This document shows, in pieces, positions 7,827 through 15,911 of a stretch of DNA of 19,183 bases; within the stretch, counting starts at the first letter, position 1; every line of letters starts with the position of its first letter. The stretch is from Thermacetogenium sp. UBA4966 (lineage in GTDB: Bacteria > Bacillota > DSM-12270 > Thermacetogeniales > Thermacetogeniaceae): NCBI GenBank assembly GCA_002397275.1, contig DHAA01000054.1:1-19183 (forward strand), read 5' to 3'. The translations under genes were made by a program, and so were the position numbers. The notes under the pieces were generated by a model. It was not told the origin of the DNA, did no database searches, and saw only the letters and a program-made list of their open reading frames with translations.

Positions 7827-8759
7827 TTGAAGATTTTATTTTTTGGTACGGCGCAATTCGCCTTGCCTACTCTCAAGCGGTTAATGGAAAATGAATGGGA
7901 GATAACGGGAGTGATAACCCGGCCTGATCAGCCGCGCGGCCGCGGCAGAAAAGTGGCGGCGCCCCCTGTGAAGGAGTTCCTCGCAGGGTCGTTGCCTGTT
8001 TATCAGCCCGCCACTTCCCGGGAAATAGAAGAGGTGATCGCCGCCTACCGACCGGCGCCGGATGTGATTGTGGTTGTCGCTTATGGTTTGTTGCTGCCCT
8101 TGCCTGTTCTGCAGCTGCCTCCGCTGGGATCGATCAACCTCCATCCTTCGCTGCTTCCCCAATACCGAGGAGCGGCGCCTATCCAGAGAGCGATTATGAA
8201 TGGGGAGCAGAGGAGCGGTATCACCACCATGTATTTATCTGCAGAGATGGATGCCGGAGATATTATCCTTCAGGAGGAAACGGAAATACCCGCTCATGCC
8301 GCGGCCGGCGACATGTCTTCCCTCTTAGCGGAGCGAGGCGCTGTTTTGATGGAGAAGACGCTGACCATGCTGCAGCAGGGAGCAGCGCCGCGGCAGCCGC
8401 AGGATGACAAATGCGCGACATATGCTCCCCCTTTGCGCAGAGAAGAGGAAGCGATCGACTGGCGCCGCAGCGCGGATGAGATAATTAGGCAGATCCGGGG
8501 TATGAATCCCAAACCGGGGGCGTATACTGTGTGCAAAGAGAGAATATTTAAAATCTGGCGGGCCGGCGTCGCCAAGGGGACATCAGCGGGCTTTTTACCG
8601 GGCGAGGTTGCAGAGAGCAACCCTAAAACCGGTTTTTCTGTACAGACCGGCAGCGGACAGATCGTTTTGCAAGAGGTACAGCCTGCAGGTCGCGCCCGCA
8701 TGAGTGCGGCCGAATTTGTCAGGGGGTACAGAATTTTGCCGGGTTTGCGCTTAGGATGA
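7827..8759 (+). CDS. fmt: Methionyl-tRNA formyltransferase
   Basis: This enzyme transfers a formyl group from 10-formyltetrahydrofolate to Met-tRNA for initiation. The N-terminal Rossmann-like domain begins MKILFFGTAQFALP and holds the catalytic segment INLHPSLLPQYRGAAP, with Asn104 and His106. The matching acidic segment MDAGDI has Asp142. The TRPDQPRGRGRK loop (31-42) is the tRNA-contacting loop of the family. The C-terminal oligonucleotide-binding-like domain starts around 205. The length of 310 residues is normal. The start is TTG at 7827 with GAGGAGGG at 7813-7820. A 78-base spacer with small inverted repeats separates it from def. Confidence 0.96.
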   Translation: MKILFFGTAQFALPTLKRLMENEWEITGVITRPDQPRGRGRKVAAPPVKEFLAGSLPVYQPATSREIEEVIAAYRPAPDVIVVVAYGLLLPLPVLQLPPLGSINLHPSLLPQYRGAAPIQRAIMNGEQRSGITTMYLSAEMDAGDIILQEETEIPAHAAAGDMSSLLAERGAVLMEKTLTMLQQGAAPRQPQDDKCATYAPPLRREEEAIDWRRSADEIIRQIRGMNPKPGAYTVCKERIFKIWRAGVAKGTSAGFLPGEVAESNPKTGFSVQTGSGQIVLQEVQPAGRARMSAAEFVRGYRILPGLRLG

Positions 8760-8761
8760 TA

Positions 8762-8778
8762 AGCGGCCTGATGCCGCT
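8762..8778 (+). other. Short inverted repeat between fmt and rsmB
   Basis: AGCGGC (8762-8767) and GCCGCT (8773-8778) form a perfect 6-bp GC-rich stem with a 5-base loop, 2 bases after the fmt stop and 2 bases before the AAAGGTGG that serves rsmB. No T-run follows, so termination is unlikely. It may affect mRNA stability or rsmB translation. The pairing is seen; the role is unknown. Confidence 0.4.
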
Positions 8779-8798
8779 GTAAAGGTGGTTGTAAGTTA

Positions 8799-10190
8799 GT
8801 GGGAGTAGTTGGCCGATCTATGGTTTCTCCGGCCAGACAGGCGGCGCTGTCGGTGCTCCTGGCTGTGGAGAGGGACGGCGCTTATGCCAACCTGGAACTG
8901 CAGAAGCAGACCAGGAGATGGAAGCTGAAACCCAGTGATAGTTCGCTTCTTACCGAGTTGGTAAACGGCGCCCTGCGCAGGCAGGGAACCCTGGACTGGG
9001 TGATCGAGCAGTTCAGCACAGTGTCGGTGTCTCGCATGAATCGTATCATACTCTGTATCGTGCGCTTGGGAGTATATCAACTTCTTTATCTGGACAGAAT
9101 TCCGGCGAGGGCAGCCTGCGCCGAAGCGGTCAACCAGGCCAAAAGCAGGGGGCTCCATGGCCTGGCAGGCTTTGTCAACGCCTTGCTGCGCGGCGTCAGC
9201 CGCAACAAGCGGATGATCGCTTATCCTGACCCGGAGAAAGAAACCGCGCTCTACTTGAGCTTAAAAAACTCTCACCCTCTCTGGATCGTGGAACGCTGGC
9301 TGAGGCGATTTGGAAAAGAGGAGACCATCGCTCTCTGCAAGGCTGATAACGAACCGCCGCCTGTCGCTCTGCGCTGTAATACTCTCAGAATTACCCCCTC
9401 CCGGCTGGCGGCGAGACTTGCGGCAGAGGGGCTGACGGTACGGCCCAGCACCCTGGTTCCCGAGGGGATTATCGCCGGAAATCTATCTTTTTTGCCGCAC
9501 TTGAAATCTTTTCAGGACGGGCTTTATGCAGTGCAGGATGAGAGCTCGATGATCGCTTCCTCCGTGCTGAACCCTCCCCCCGAAGCATTTGTTATCGATG
9601 CCTGTAGCGGACCGGGCGGGAAAACGACGCACCTTGCTCAGTTAATGAAGAATAAGGGGAGAATTCTGGCTCTTGATGTTCACGAACACCGTCTGAAACT
9701 GGTGGATGACGCCTGCAGGAGATTAGGGGTGACCATCGTGGAAACCAGGCGCCTCGACGTCAGGGAACTGCCTGATCAGTTGAGGGAAAAGGCTGATTAT
9801 ATTCTGGTTGACGCGCCCTGTTCCGGTCTGGGTGTGATCCGCAGGCGCCCTGATTTGAGATGGCGGATGCAGCCTGAACAATTATCGCTCCATGCCTCGC
9901 AACAGCTGGATATTCTGCGAGGGGCGGCAAAATGCTTAAAGACGGGGGGCTTGCTCCTCTACAGCACCTGTTCCACAGAGCCGGAGGAGAACAGAGGGGT
10001 TGTCAACTCCTTTCTAATGGAATACACTGGGTTTAAGACGGAGGATTTGACAACTTTATTGCCGTTTCCTTTAGTTTATAGCAGCGATATGAGGGATGCC
10101 GGAAACGGTTTCCTGCAGCTGTTGCCTCATCGGCACAATACCGATGGGTTTTTCCTGTCCTGTTTAAGAAAAACCAAGGAGAGCAGGTGA
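8799..10190 (+). CDS. rsmB: 16S rRNA (cytosine-C5-)-methyltransferase RsmB
   Basis: This 463-residue protein methylates C967 (E. coli numbering) of 16S rRNA using S-adenosylmethionine. An N-terminal NusB-like RNA-binding domain (about 10-140) includes ALRRQGTLDWVIEQF and ALLRGVSRN. The Rossmann methyltransferase domain has the SAM loop VIDACSGPGGKTTHLAQL (265-282), DAPCSGLGVIRRRPDLRW with Cys341, and YSTCSTEPEEN with Cys391, the two cysteines of the RsmB/NSUN mechanism. The start is GTG at 8799 with AAAGGTGG at 8781-8788; an ATG at 8820 lacks a ribosome-binding site. Genes often found near this point in other Firmicutes, rlmN and a PP2C phosphatase, are absent; an FHA gene follows after 4 bases. 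Confidence 0.95.
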   Translation: MGVVGRSMVSPARQAALSVLLAVERDGAYANLELQKQTRRWKLKPSDSSLLTELVNGALRRQGTLDWVIEQFSTVSVSRMNRIILCIVRLGVYQLLYLDRIPARAACAEAVNQAKSRGLHGLAGFVNALLRGVSRNKRMIAYPDPEKETALYLSLKNSHPLWIVERWLRRFGKEETIALCKADNEPPPVALRCNTLRITPSRLAARLAAEGLTVRPSTLVPEGIIAGNLSFLPHLKSFQDGLYAVQDESSMIASSVLNPPPEAFVIDACSGPGGKTTHLAQLMKNKGRILALDVHEHRLKLVDDACRRLGVTIVETRRLDVRELPDQLREKADYILVDAPCSGLGVIRRRPDLRWRMQPEQLSLHASQQLDILRGAAKCLKTGGLLLYSTCSTEPEENRGVVNSFLMEYTGFKTEDLTTLLPFPLVYSSDMRDAGNGFLQLLPHRHNTDGFFLSCLRKTKESR

Positions 10191-10194
10191 ATCC

Positions 10195-10950
10195 ATGAAT
10201 TTAGATGATGTGGAAAGTGTGATCACAAAGTTCTGGGAAGGGATTTTCCGCAAGGGAAAGCGTCCTATTCAACCGGTAGAAATGGCCAGGGCGTTAGTGC
10301 GCGAGATGGTTGTTCAAAGAAGGGTAAGCGTTTCCAGGGTTTATGCTCCCAATGTCTTCACCATCAGTCTGGCCAAAGCTGATTACGAAAAGAGCTCTCC
10401 GCTGCAGGAAGCGCTGGGTAGGGAACTGGCCGAATATGTGAAGAGTAAAGCGGGGGAAAAGGAGTATACCTTGATCGGAAGGCCGCAGGTTGCTTTTCTG
10501 GAGGATGTTTCTCTGGAGATGGGTGAGATTGCCATTAAATCTGTCTTTTCATCGGAACAGCCTTTAGAAGAGCCTCAAGAAGAGTTGGAGGACCCGACAG
10601 ATCGCACGATGATCTTCGGCAAGAAGGAGAAGGAGAAACATAAGGAACGCGGCGGGAAAAACTTTACCGTAGTTGTCGTCAGCGGTCCCGACCAGGGAAA
10701 GAGCATTTCGCTGCAAGGGGAAGAGACGTGTTATATCGGCCGTAAAAGCACTAACGATATGATACTCTCGGATGTTAACGCCTCCCGGGAGCATGTTAAG
10801 CTGGAAAAGAACGGCGCAATACTCAACCTGGTTGATTTGGGAAGCAGGAATGGGACCTTTGTTGATGGAATTCGTATAGAACAATATGAACTTGATAGCG
10901 GGGATCAATTTATGATTGGAGAGAATCTGTTTAGCGTTGAGGGGAGTTAA
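10195..10950 (+). CDS. DUF3662 and FHA domain protein (FhaA-like)
   Basis: This 251-residue cytoplasmic protein has two parts. The N-terminal DUF3662 domain (about 1-115) includes RPIQPVEMARALVREM and VYAPNVFTISLA, as in mycobacterial FhaA. The C-terminal FHA domain (about 157-249) has the phosphothreonine-binding features GRKS (182-185), SREH (197-200) and GSRNGTFVDG (216-225). A charged linker (about 120-155) contains DPTDRTMIF, threonines set among acidic residues as in kinase targets of GarA type. No membrane segment is seen. It lies directly upstream of an FHA-FtsW fusion and in the same run as a Ser/Thr kinase, so it is probably a phospho-dependent adaptor for wall synthesis. The partner is unknown. 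Confidence 0.88.
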   Translation: MNLDDVESVITKFWEGIFRKGKRPIQPVEMARALVREMVVQRRVSVSRVYAPNVFTISLAKADYEKSSPLQEALGRELAEYVKSKAGEKEYTLIGRPQVAFLEDVSLEMGEIAIKSVFSSEQPLEEPQEELEDPTDRTMIFGKKEKEKHKERGGKNFTVVVVSGPDQGKSISLQGEETCYIGRKSTNDMILSDVNASREHVKLEKNGAILNLVDLGSRNGTFVDGIRIEQYELDSGDQFMIGENLFSVEGS

Positions 10951-10953
10951 CCC

Positions 10954-12642
10954 ATGGTTTGGGTGATTTTGATTCTGAAATATCTGCTATTGTTTCTCAT
11001 ATTCCTCTTTATTTCGGCTGCATTGCTGAAGAGCAGAGCAGGGGGAAAAAAGAGGGCTGCTCTTGTTGTCCTTCGTTCCGGATCGACCGCGGCCCCTGAG
11101 GGAAAGAGATGGGAGCTGGGGAAAGGGGTTATTCTGGGAAGAGGGGGGGACTGCACGGTAAATCTGCCTGATCCCTATGTTTCCAGCAGACATGCTCGTA
11201 TTATTTTGCAGGAGGGCAAGTATTATATAAATGACCTGGGCAGCACCAACGGTACCATTTATGAGGGTCATCACCTGACCACGCCGCAGATTCTGCGCCA
11301 TGGTTCGCAAATCAAAATCGGCAGACTCGTTCTTCAAGTGGAGGCGCCGGAGCAGAGCGGGACCGGCAGGTCCTTTTGGCTGCCGCTTTTTCCTGGGATA
11401 ATTCTGTGCGCCGGAAGCCTGGAATTATACAGAGAGCAGCTGTTAAGCGGTCATGATATCACTATGCTGGTTACAGCGGCTCTTATTTTGGTTGTCAGTT
11501 CTTTTATAGCGGAATACAGAAACCAGGGCAGCCCTTTGCTGATACATCTGGTGGGGGTGCTGGCGGCATTAGGACTTATCTATATATATCGGGTTAATCC
11601 TTATTATGGGCTGCGCCAGGCGTACTGGGTGGCCGCGGGGTATACTCTCTTCTGGTTGGTTCAGATCTTTTTGTCTGAATACAAGCGTCTGCTTGATTAT
11701 AAATATATTTTTATGGTGCTGAGCATTGTCTTTCTTATCTTTACTATTGCCTTCGGCGTTGAAGCGGGCGGAGCGCGCAGCTGGCTTTCTCTCGGTTCTT
11801 TTCGTTTCCAGGCCTCTGAATTTGTGAAGGTTTTTATGGTGATCTTCCTGGCCGGCTATCTTGAAGAAAACAAGGAGATCCTCAGGGTGGGAACGCTCAA
11901 GTTCGGCCGCTTTTATCTCCCCGACTGGCCCTATCTGGGCCCCTTGCTGGCGATTTGCGGCCTTTCCCTTTTACTGCTGGTTTTTCAGAAGGATCTGGGG
12001 ATGGCGATGCTCTTTTTTGCAATTTTTTTGGTGATGGTATATATCGCCACAGAACGCTCTTATTTTCTTTTAATGGGCATGGGTCTGTTTTCCATAGGGG
12101 CTGTGCTGATGTATTATATTTTCCCCCATGTTCAGAGCAGGATACTGATCTATTTAAATCCCTGGCGGCAGATTGAGGGCGCCGGCTATCAGATCGTGCA
12201 GTCGCTGTTTGCTATCGGCGGGGGAGGCCTTTTCGGGCAAGGGCTGGGAAGCGGCTTTCCCAAATTGATACCCGCGGTGCATACTGACTTTATCTTTTCC
12301 CTTATTACAGAGGAATTGGGATTGCTGGGCGCCCTGGGGATTTTGGGTATCTATTTATTGCTGGTGTGGATGGGTCTGAAGATATCCCTTAACACCGCCG
12401 ATGGTTTCGGCGGTCTTCTGGCGTGTGGCTTCAGCTCTATTATCGCTCTGCAGACGCTGATTATTGTGGGTGGTGTGATCAATCTGATCCCGCTCACCGG
12501 AATTCCGCTGCCCTTTCTCAGCTATGGAGGCAGTTCATTTCTTTCCAACTGTTTTCTGATGGGAATTCTCTATAAAATTAGCGTGGAGAGCGCGAGAGAT
12601 GCGGAGGAGCAGGGAGCGCCGCATGCGGTAGCGGCTCAGTAG
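10954..12642 (+). CDS. FHA-domain FtsW/RodA-type SEDS peptidoglycan polymerase
   Basis: This 562-residue membrane protein joins an FHA module to a SEDS glycosyltransferase. A membrane segment at 3-25 is followed by the basic stretch KSRAGGKKR. The FHA domain (about 55-130) has ILGRGGD, SSRHARI and GSTNGTIYEG. From about 143 come repeated hydrophobic segments with SEDS hallmarks: GARSWLSLGSFRFQASEFVK, FQKDLGMAM, LNPWRQIEGAGYQI, HTDFIFSLITEELG and PLPFLSYGGSS. Asp445 in HTDFIF aligns with the catalytic Asp of RodA as I recall the family. These enzymes polymerise lipid II into glycan strands. The basic stretch places FHA in the cytoplasm. It starts 3 bases after the DUF3662-FHA gene and is followed by its probable partner PBP. 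RodA versus FtsW function cannot be settled here. Confidence 0.93.
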   Translation: MVWVILILKYLLLFLIFLFISAALLKSRAGGKKRAALVVLRSGSTAAPEGKRWELGKGVILGRGGDCTVNLPDPYVSSRHARIILQEGKYYINDLGSTNGTIYEGHHLTTPQILRHGSQIKIGRLVLQVEAPEQSGTGRSFWLPLFPGIILCAGSLELYREQLLSGHDITMLVTAALILVVSSFIAEYRNQGSPLLIHLVGVLAALGLIYIYRVNPYYGLRQAYWVAAGYTLFWLVQIFLSEYKRLLDYKYIFMVLSIVFLIFTIAFGVEAGGARSWLSLGSFRFQASEFVKVFMVIFLAGYLEENKEILRVGTLKFGRFYLPDWPYLGPLLAICGLSLLLLVFQKDLGMAMLFFAIFLVMVYIATERSYFLLMGMGLFSIGAVLMYYIFPHVQSRILIYLNPWRQIEGAGYQIVQSLFAIGGGGLFGQGLGSGFPKLIPAVHTDFIFSLITEELGLLGALGILGIYLLLVWMGLKISLNTADGFGGLLACGFSSIIALQTLIIVGGVINLIPLTGIPLPFLSYGGSSFLSNCFLMGILYKISVESARDAEEQGAPHAVAAQ

Positions 12643-12660
12643 GAAAAGGGGAACAGGAAA

Positions 12661-14061
12661 ATGCGGCATACAGTTAAAAATTTACTTATATTTATAACAG
12701 CCTGTTTTATTATCTATTCAGGATACCTTATTTACCTCGTGTTGGTGCGGGGACCGGCTTTAAGCGTGCATAGCGCCAACCCAAGGCCTTGGATCATAGA
12801 AAGTCGCGTCGTGCGGGGAGGAATTTATGCGCGCAATGGAGAAAAAATAGTCGAAAGCACTGTCGAGGGCGATCAGATAAAGAGGAAGTACTATTACCCT
12901 GAGCAGTATGCCCAGTTGACAGGATATCATTCCAGGATCCTGGGGAAAACCGGTCTGGAAAAGGCTTATGATGATTATCTGCTGGGGGTCAAAGGACATT
13001 CCGGAAGGAACCTCGAAGCGCGCTGGGGAATAAAAAAGACTGAGGGTGATGATCTCTATCTCACTATCGATCATCAGCTGCAGATGAAAGCCTGGGAGCT
13101 GCTTGCCCCTTATAAGGGGTCCGCGGTTGTGCTGGACCCCAGAAACGGGGAAATATTGGCGATGGTCAGCACGCCCAGTTTTGATCCCAATGCGGATAGC
13201 TTAGAAAAGAACTGGGATCGGCTGCGGCAGGATAACGAACATCCGCTGTTGAACAGATCCAGCCAGGGCTTATACCCTCCGGGGTCTATTATGAAAATTG
13301 TTACCGCTACCGTAGGGCTGGGTAAATTTCCTCAGCTGCAAAGCGAAACCTATGATTGCCGGGGAGAGATCACCATACAAGGCAGGGTGCTGCATGATCT
13401 GCGGGCGCACGGCAGAGTGGATTTGAACAGCGCGCTGGCCAAGTCATGTAATAGCTATTTTGCCAATTTGGGGATGAAAATCGGGAGTGAAGATTTTATA
13501 AACGGTTTAGAAGAATTCGGCTGGGGGGAGCAAATTCCTTTTGATCTTCCCGCCGCCAAAATACCCTTAAATCAGGATAGCTTAAAAAGCCTTAACGGCC
13601 TGGCGGAATCTGCCATGGGGCAGGGGAAAATAACGGTCAGTCCTTTGTTTATGGCTTTGGTAACCGGTGCTATCGGCAATAAGGGTGTTATGATGGAGCC
13701 CTGTATCGTGCGGGAGGTTCATTCACCTCAAGGCAAAACGATTTGGAAACAGGATACGCGCTTTTTGAGAGTGGTGGCTAAACCTGAGGTGTCCTGGGTT
13801 GTCCAGGAGGGAATGGTGGGAGTCGTGCAATCCGGAGGAACAGGGACCGCGGCTTCTCTGCCGGGAATAGATGTGGCCGGCAAGACAGGGTCCGCTGAAA
13901 ATCCGGCGGGTGCTACTCATGCCTGGTTTGTAGCCTCAGCGCCGGCACAGCTGCCTGAGGTGGCGGTTTGTGTTATGGTGGAGCATGGCGGACAGGGCGG
14001 GAAAGCAGCGGCGCCTATAGCTAAAGAACTAATAAAACTCGCTCTATCACGGGAGGGTTAA
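12661..14061 (+). CDS. pbpA: Class B penicillin-binding protein (PbpA-like transpeptidase)
   Basis: This 466-residue peptidoglycan cross-linking enzyme has one N-terminal membrane anchor (about 8-29), so the catalytic part is extracellular. After a short N-terminal region (NPRPWIIES, RGGIYARNG, LGKTGLEKAYDDYL) comes the transpeptidase domain. It has the three active-site motifs SIMK (nucleophile Ser209, Lys212), SCN (262-264) and KTG (408-410). Its small size and compact N-terminus resemble mycobacterial PbpA more than large PBP2 or PBP3. The start is ATG at 12661 with an AAAAGGGGA at 12644. Placement directly after a SEDS gene fits a SEDS-bPBP pair, and the kinase gene starts 6 bases after its stop. 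Confidence 0.94.
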   Translation: MRHTVKNLLIFITACFIIYSGYLIYLVLVRGPALSVHSANPRPWIIESRVVRGGIYARNGEKIVESTVEGDQIKRKYYYPEQYAQLTGYHSRILGKTGLEKAYDDYLLGVKGHSGRNLEARWGIKKTEGDDLYLTIDHQLQMKAWELLAPYKGSAVVLDPRNGEILAMVSTPSFDPNADSLEKNWDRLRQDNEHPLLNRSSQGLYPPGSIMKIVTATVGLGKFPQLQSETYDCRGEITIQGRVLHDLRAHGRVDLNSALAKSCNSYFANLGMKIGSEDFINGLEEFGWGEQIPFDLPAAKIPLNQDSLKSLNGLAESAMGQGKITVSPLFMALVTGAIGNKGVMMEPCIVREVHSPQGKTIWKQDTRFLRVVAKPEVSWVVQEGMVGVVQSGGTGTAASLPGIDVAGKTGSAENPAGATHAWFVASAPAQLPEVAVCVMVEHGGQGGKAAAPIAKELIKLALSREG

Positions 14062-14067
14062 GGATAA

Positions 14068-15888
14068 ATGATCGGTCAATTGTTGGGCAACAGATATGAA
14101 ATTGTCGCCAAGCTGGGCTCCGGTGGTATGGCTCACGTTTATCGGGCTCGCTGTACTGTTTTGAACCGCATCGTCACCGTCAAGGTTCTGCGCGAGGAAC
14201 TGGCGGAGGATAGAGATTTTGTACGGCGCTTCCAGATGGAGGCGCAGGCGGTAGCTCTGTTGTCTCATCCAAACATTGTGAGCATCTATGATGTGGGTGA
14301 GGAGAAAGGGATTCCTTACCTGGTTATGGAATATGTGGAGGGAGAAAATCTCAAAGAGATCATCCGCAAACGGGGCGCGCTTACTCCTACGGAAACTGTG
14401 AACATCGGCATTCAGGTGTGCGCTGCCCTTGAACACGCGCACAGTAAAGGAATTATTCACAGAGATATCAAGCCACATAATATTTTGGTGACACCCAGCG
14501 GCCGGGTCAAGGTAACGGATTTCGGCCTGGCGCGCTTTCTTTCAGTACCCAGCGCCACCATGACCCAGTCCGGTACAGTGATGGGTTCGGTACACTACTT
14601 CTCTCCGGAACAGGCTCAGGGCGAAGAAGCCAATGTTCAATCCGACATCTATTCCTTGGGCGCCGTTCTCTACGAAGCCATTTCAGGGCATGTGCCTTAT
14701 CAGGGGGACAATCCTGTTTCAATTGCTCTCAAACACTTGCAGGGGGAACCACCCTCTTTACGCTCTGAAAACCCTTCTGTTCCTCAACAACTCGAGCAGA
14801 TTATTTTCAAAGCCATGGCCAGGGAGCAGCGGATGCGCTTCGCCTCTGCGAAGGAAATGCAGCTGGCGCTCTCTCAAGGTTATTCAGAAAAGTTGTCCGC
14901 TTTCCTTGAAGAGGAGCAGACAAGGTCTATTCCGCTCCCCATCGTGCAGGAGAAGAACGATTTGAAGAAGAAGAAGAAGAAAAAAATGCATCCCGCGGCC
15001 ATAGCGGCTTTAGCTCTCTGCGCGGCCTTGCTGATCGGAGGTCTGGCCTTTGGCTTTTTCAAGTGGTATTTCGGAGGTACCCTTATTGTGCCTGAAGTAA
15101 TAGGGGAGTCTCAAGCCGAAGCTTCCCAGAAATTAAAGGATGCGGGCTTCCAGGTCGATGTGAACGAGGTTTTTGACCGTGGTACGGAAGCCGACGTTGT
15201 GGTACAGCAGGATCCTGTCGGAGGAATGAAGGCCAAAAAGGGGCGTTCGGTGCGCATCTGGGTGAACCAGGGGCAGAGTGATGTCTGGCTGCCCGATTTT
15301 ACCGGCGCCTCGGAGCGTGAAGCACGCCTGTCGCTGGAGGGCAGAGGGTTTAAAGTAAAAATAACCAGGGAGAATCATGACACCGTAGCTAACGGATATG
15401 TGATCAGACAGTTTCCCGAGGGGGATCAAGAGCAGCCCAAAGGCAGCGAGATTACCCTGATCGTAAGCAGCGGCCCGCTTGTTAAGGATGTTGTCGTTCC
15501 GTCTTTAGCGGGATTGAAGGAGGAGCAGGCTAAAGCTGCTCTGGGAGCGGTTGGACTGAATCTGGGCGAGGTCAAAGAGGAAGAGAGCAAAGAGGAAAAG
15601 GGAGTAATTATCAAACAGAGCGTAGAGCCAGGAACATCTGTGAAAAAGGGAGAAAGCATCAATGTGGTGGTCAGCAGCGGTTTAAAGCCGAAGGAAAATA
15701 AATTGAAGATTGAAGTCCCGGCAGCGGGTGAAATAAAGGTGGTTATCAAGGATGCTCAGGATACCAGGGAAGTCTACAAACAGGTGCATCAAGCCGGTGA
15801 TGTGATTGAAAAGGACTTCCAGGTATATCCTCCCGGGGAATATCAGATTTATTTCCAGGGGGAGCTCAACAAAACCGTACCTTTTTAA
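14068..15888 (+). CDS. pknB: PASTA-domain Ser/Thr protein kinase (PknB/PrkC/Stk1 family)
   Basis: This 606-residue transmembrane sensor kinase has a cytoplasmic kinase domain (about 10-270). It contains the glycine loop GSGGMAHV (17-24), Lys39, HRDIKPHN with catalytic Asp133, DFG (151-153) and an activation loop TMTQSGTVMGSVHYFSPEQ that ends in SPE. Seven lysines (300-306) precede a membrane segment (about 310-334). Outside are three PASTA repeats (about 337-403, 405-470 and 472-539), known to bind muropeptides or lipid II, and a 60-residue C-terminal beta-rich tail. In studied bacteria such kinases control wall synthesis, spore germination and dormancy. Upstream genes encode two FHA proteins and a SEDS-PBP pair, likely targets. 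No PP2C phosphatase gene is adjacent. Confidence 0.96.
   Translation: MIGQLLGNRYEIVAKLGSGGMAHVYRARCTVLNRIVTVKVLREELAEDRDFVRRFQMEAQAVALLSHPNIVSIYDVGEEKGIPYLVMEYVEGENLKEIIRKRGALTPTETVNIGIQVCAALEHAHSKGIIHRDIKPHNILVTPSGRVKVTDFGLARFLSVPSATMTQSGTVMGSVHYFSPEQAQGEEANVQSDIYSLGAVLYEAISGHVPYQGDNPVSIALKHLQGEPPSLRSENPSVPQQLEQIIFKAMAREQRMRFASAKEMQLALSQGYSEKLSAFLEEEQTRSIPLPIVQEKNDLKKKKKKKMHPAAIAALALCAALLIGGLAFGFFKWYFGGTLIVPEVIGESQAEASQKLKDAGFQVDVNEVFDRGTEADVVVQQDPVGGMKAKKGRSVRIWVNQGQSDVWLPDFTGASEREARLSLEGRGFKVKITRENHDTVANGYVIRQFPEGDQEQPKGSEITLIVSSGPLVKDVVVPSLAGLKEEQAKAALGAVGLNLGEVKEEESKEEKGVIIKQSVEPGTSVKKGESINVVVSSGLKPKENKLKIEVPAAGEIKVVIKDAQDTREVYKQVHQAGDVIEKDFQVYPPGEYQIYFQGELNKTVPF
14965..14986 (+). repeat. 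(AAG)5 followed by A7 tract within pknB
   Basis: Five AAG triplets (14965-14979) run into seven A residues (14980-14986) and encode the seven-lysine stretch just before the membrane segment of the kinase. Such tracts are prone to polymerase or replication slippage. A shift into the +1 frame meets a TAG stop at 15002-15004 and would give a kinase domain without membrane segment or PASTA repeats. The tract is seen; any functional slippage is inference. Confidence 0.7.
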
Positions 15889-15911
15889 AAACCGCTTAAA
15901 GGGGGTTTTTT
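15887..15911 (+). promoter_or_regulatory. Terminator-like hairpin overlapping the rsgA ribosome-binding site
   Basis: AAAAACC (15887-15893) can pair with GGTTTTT (15904-15910) around a 10-base loop, and T6 ends right before the GTG start of rsgA at 15912. The left arm begins inside the pknB stop codon. AAAGGGGG (15898-15905), the only Shine-Dalgarno sequence for rsgA, lies in the loop and right arm. The stem has only two G-C pairs and would be weak. It could be a leaky terminator, a translation-coupling device or chance. Confidence 0.35.
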
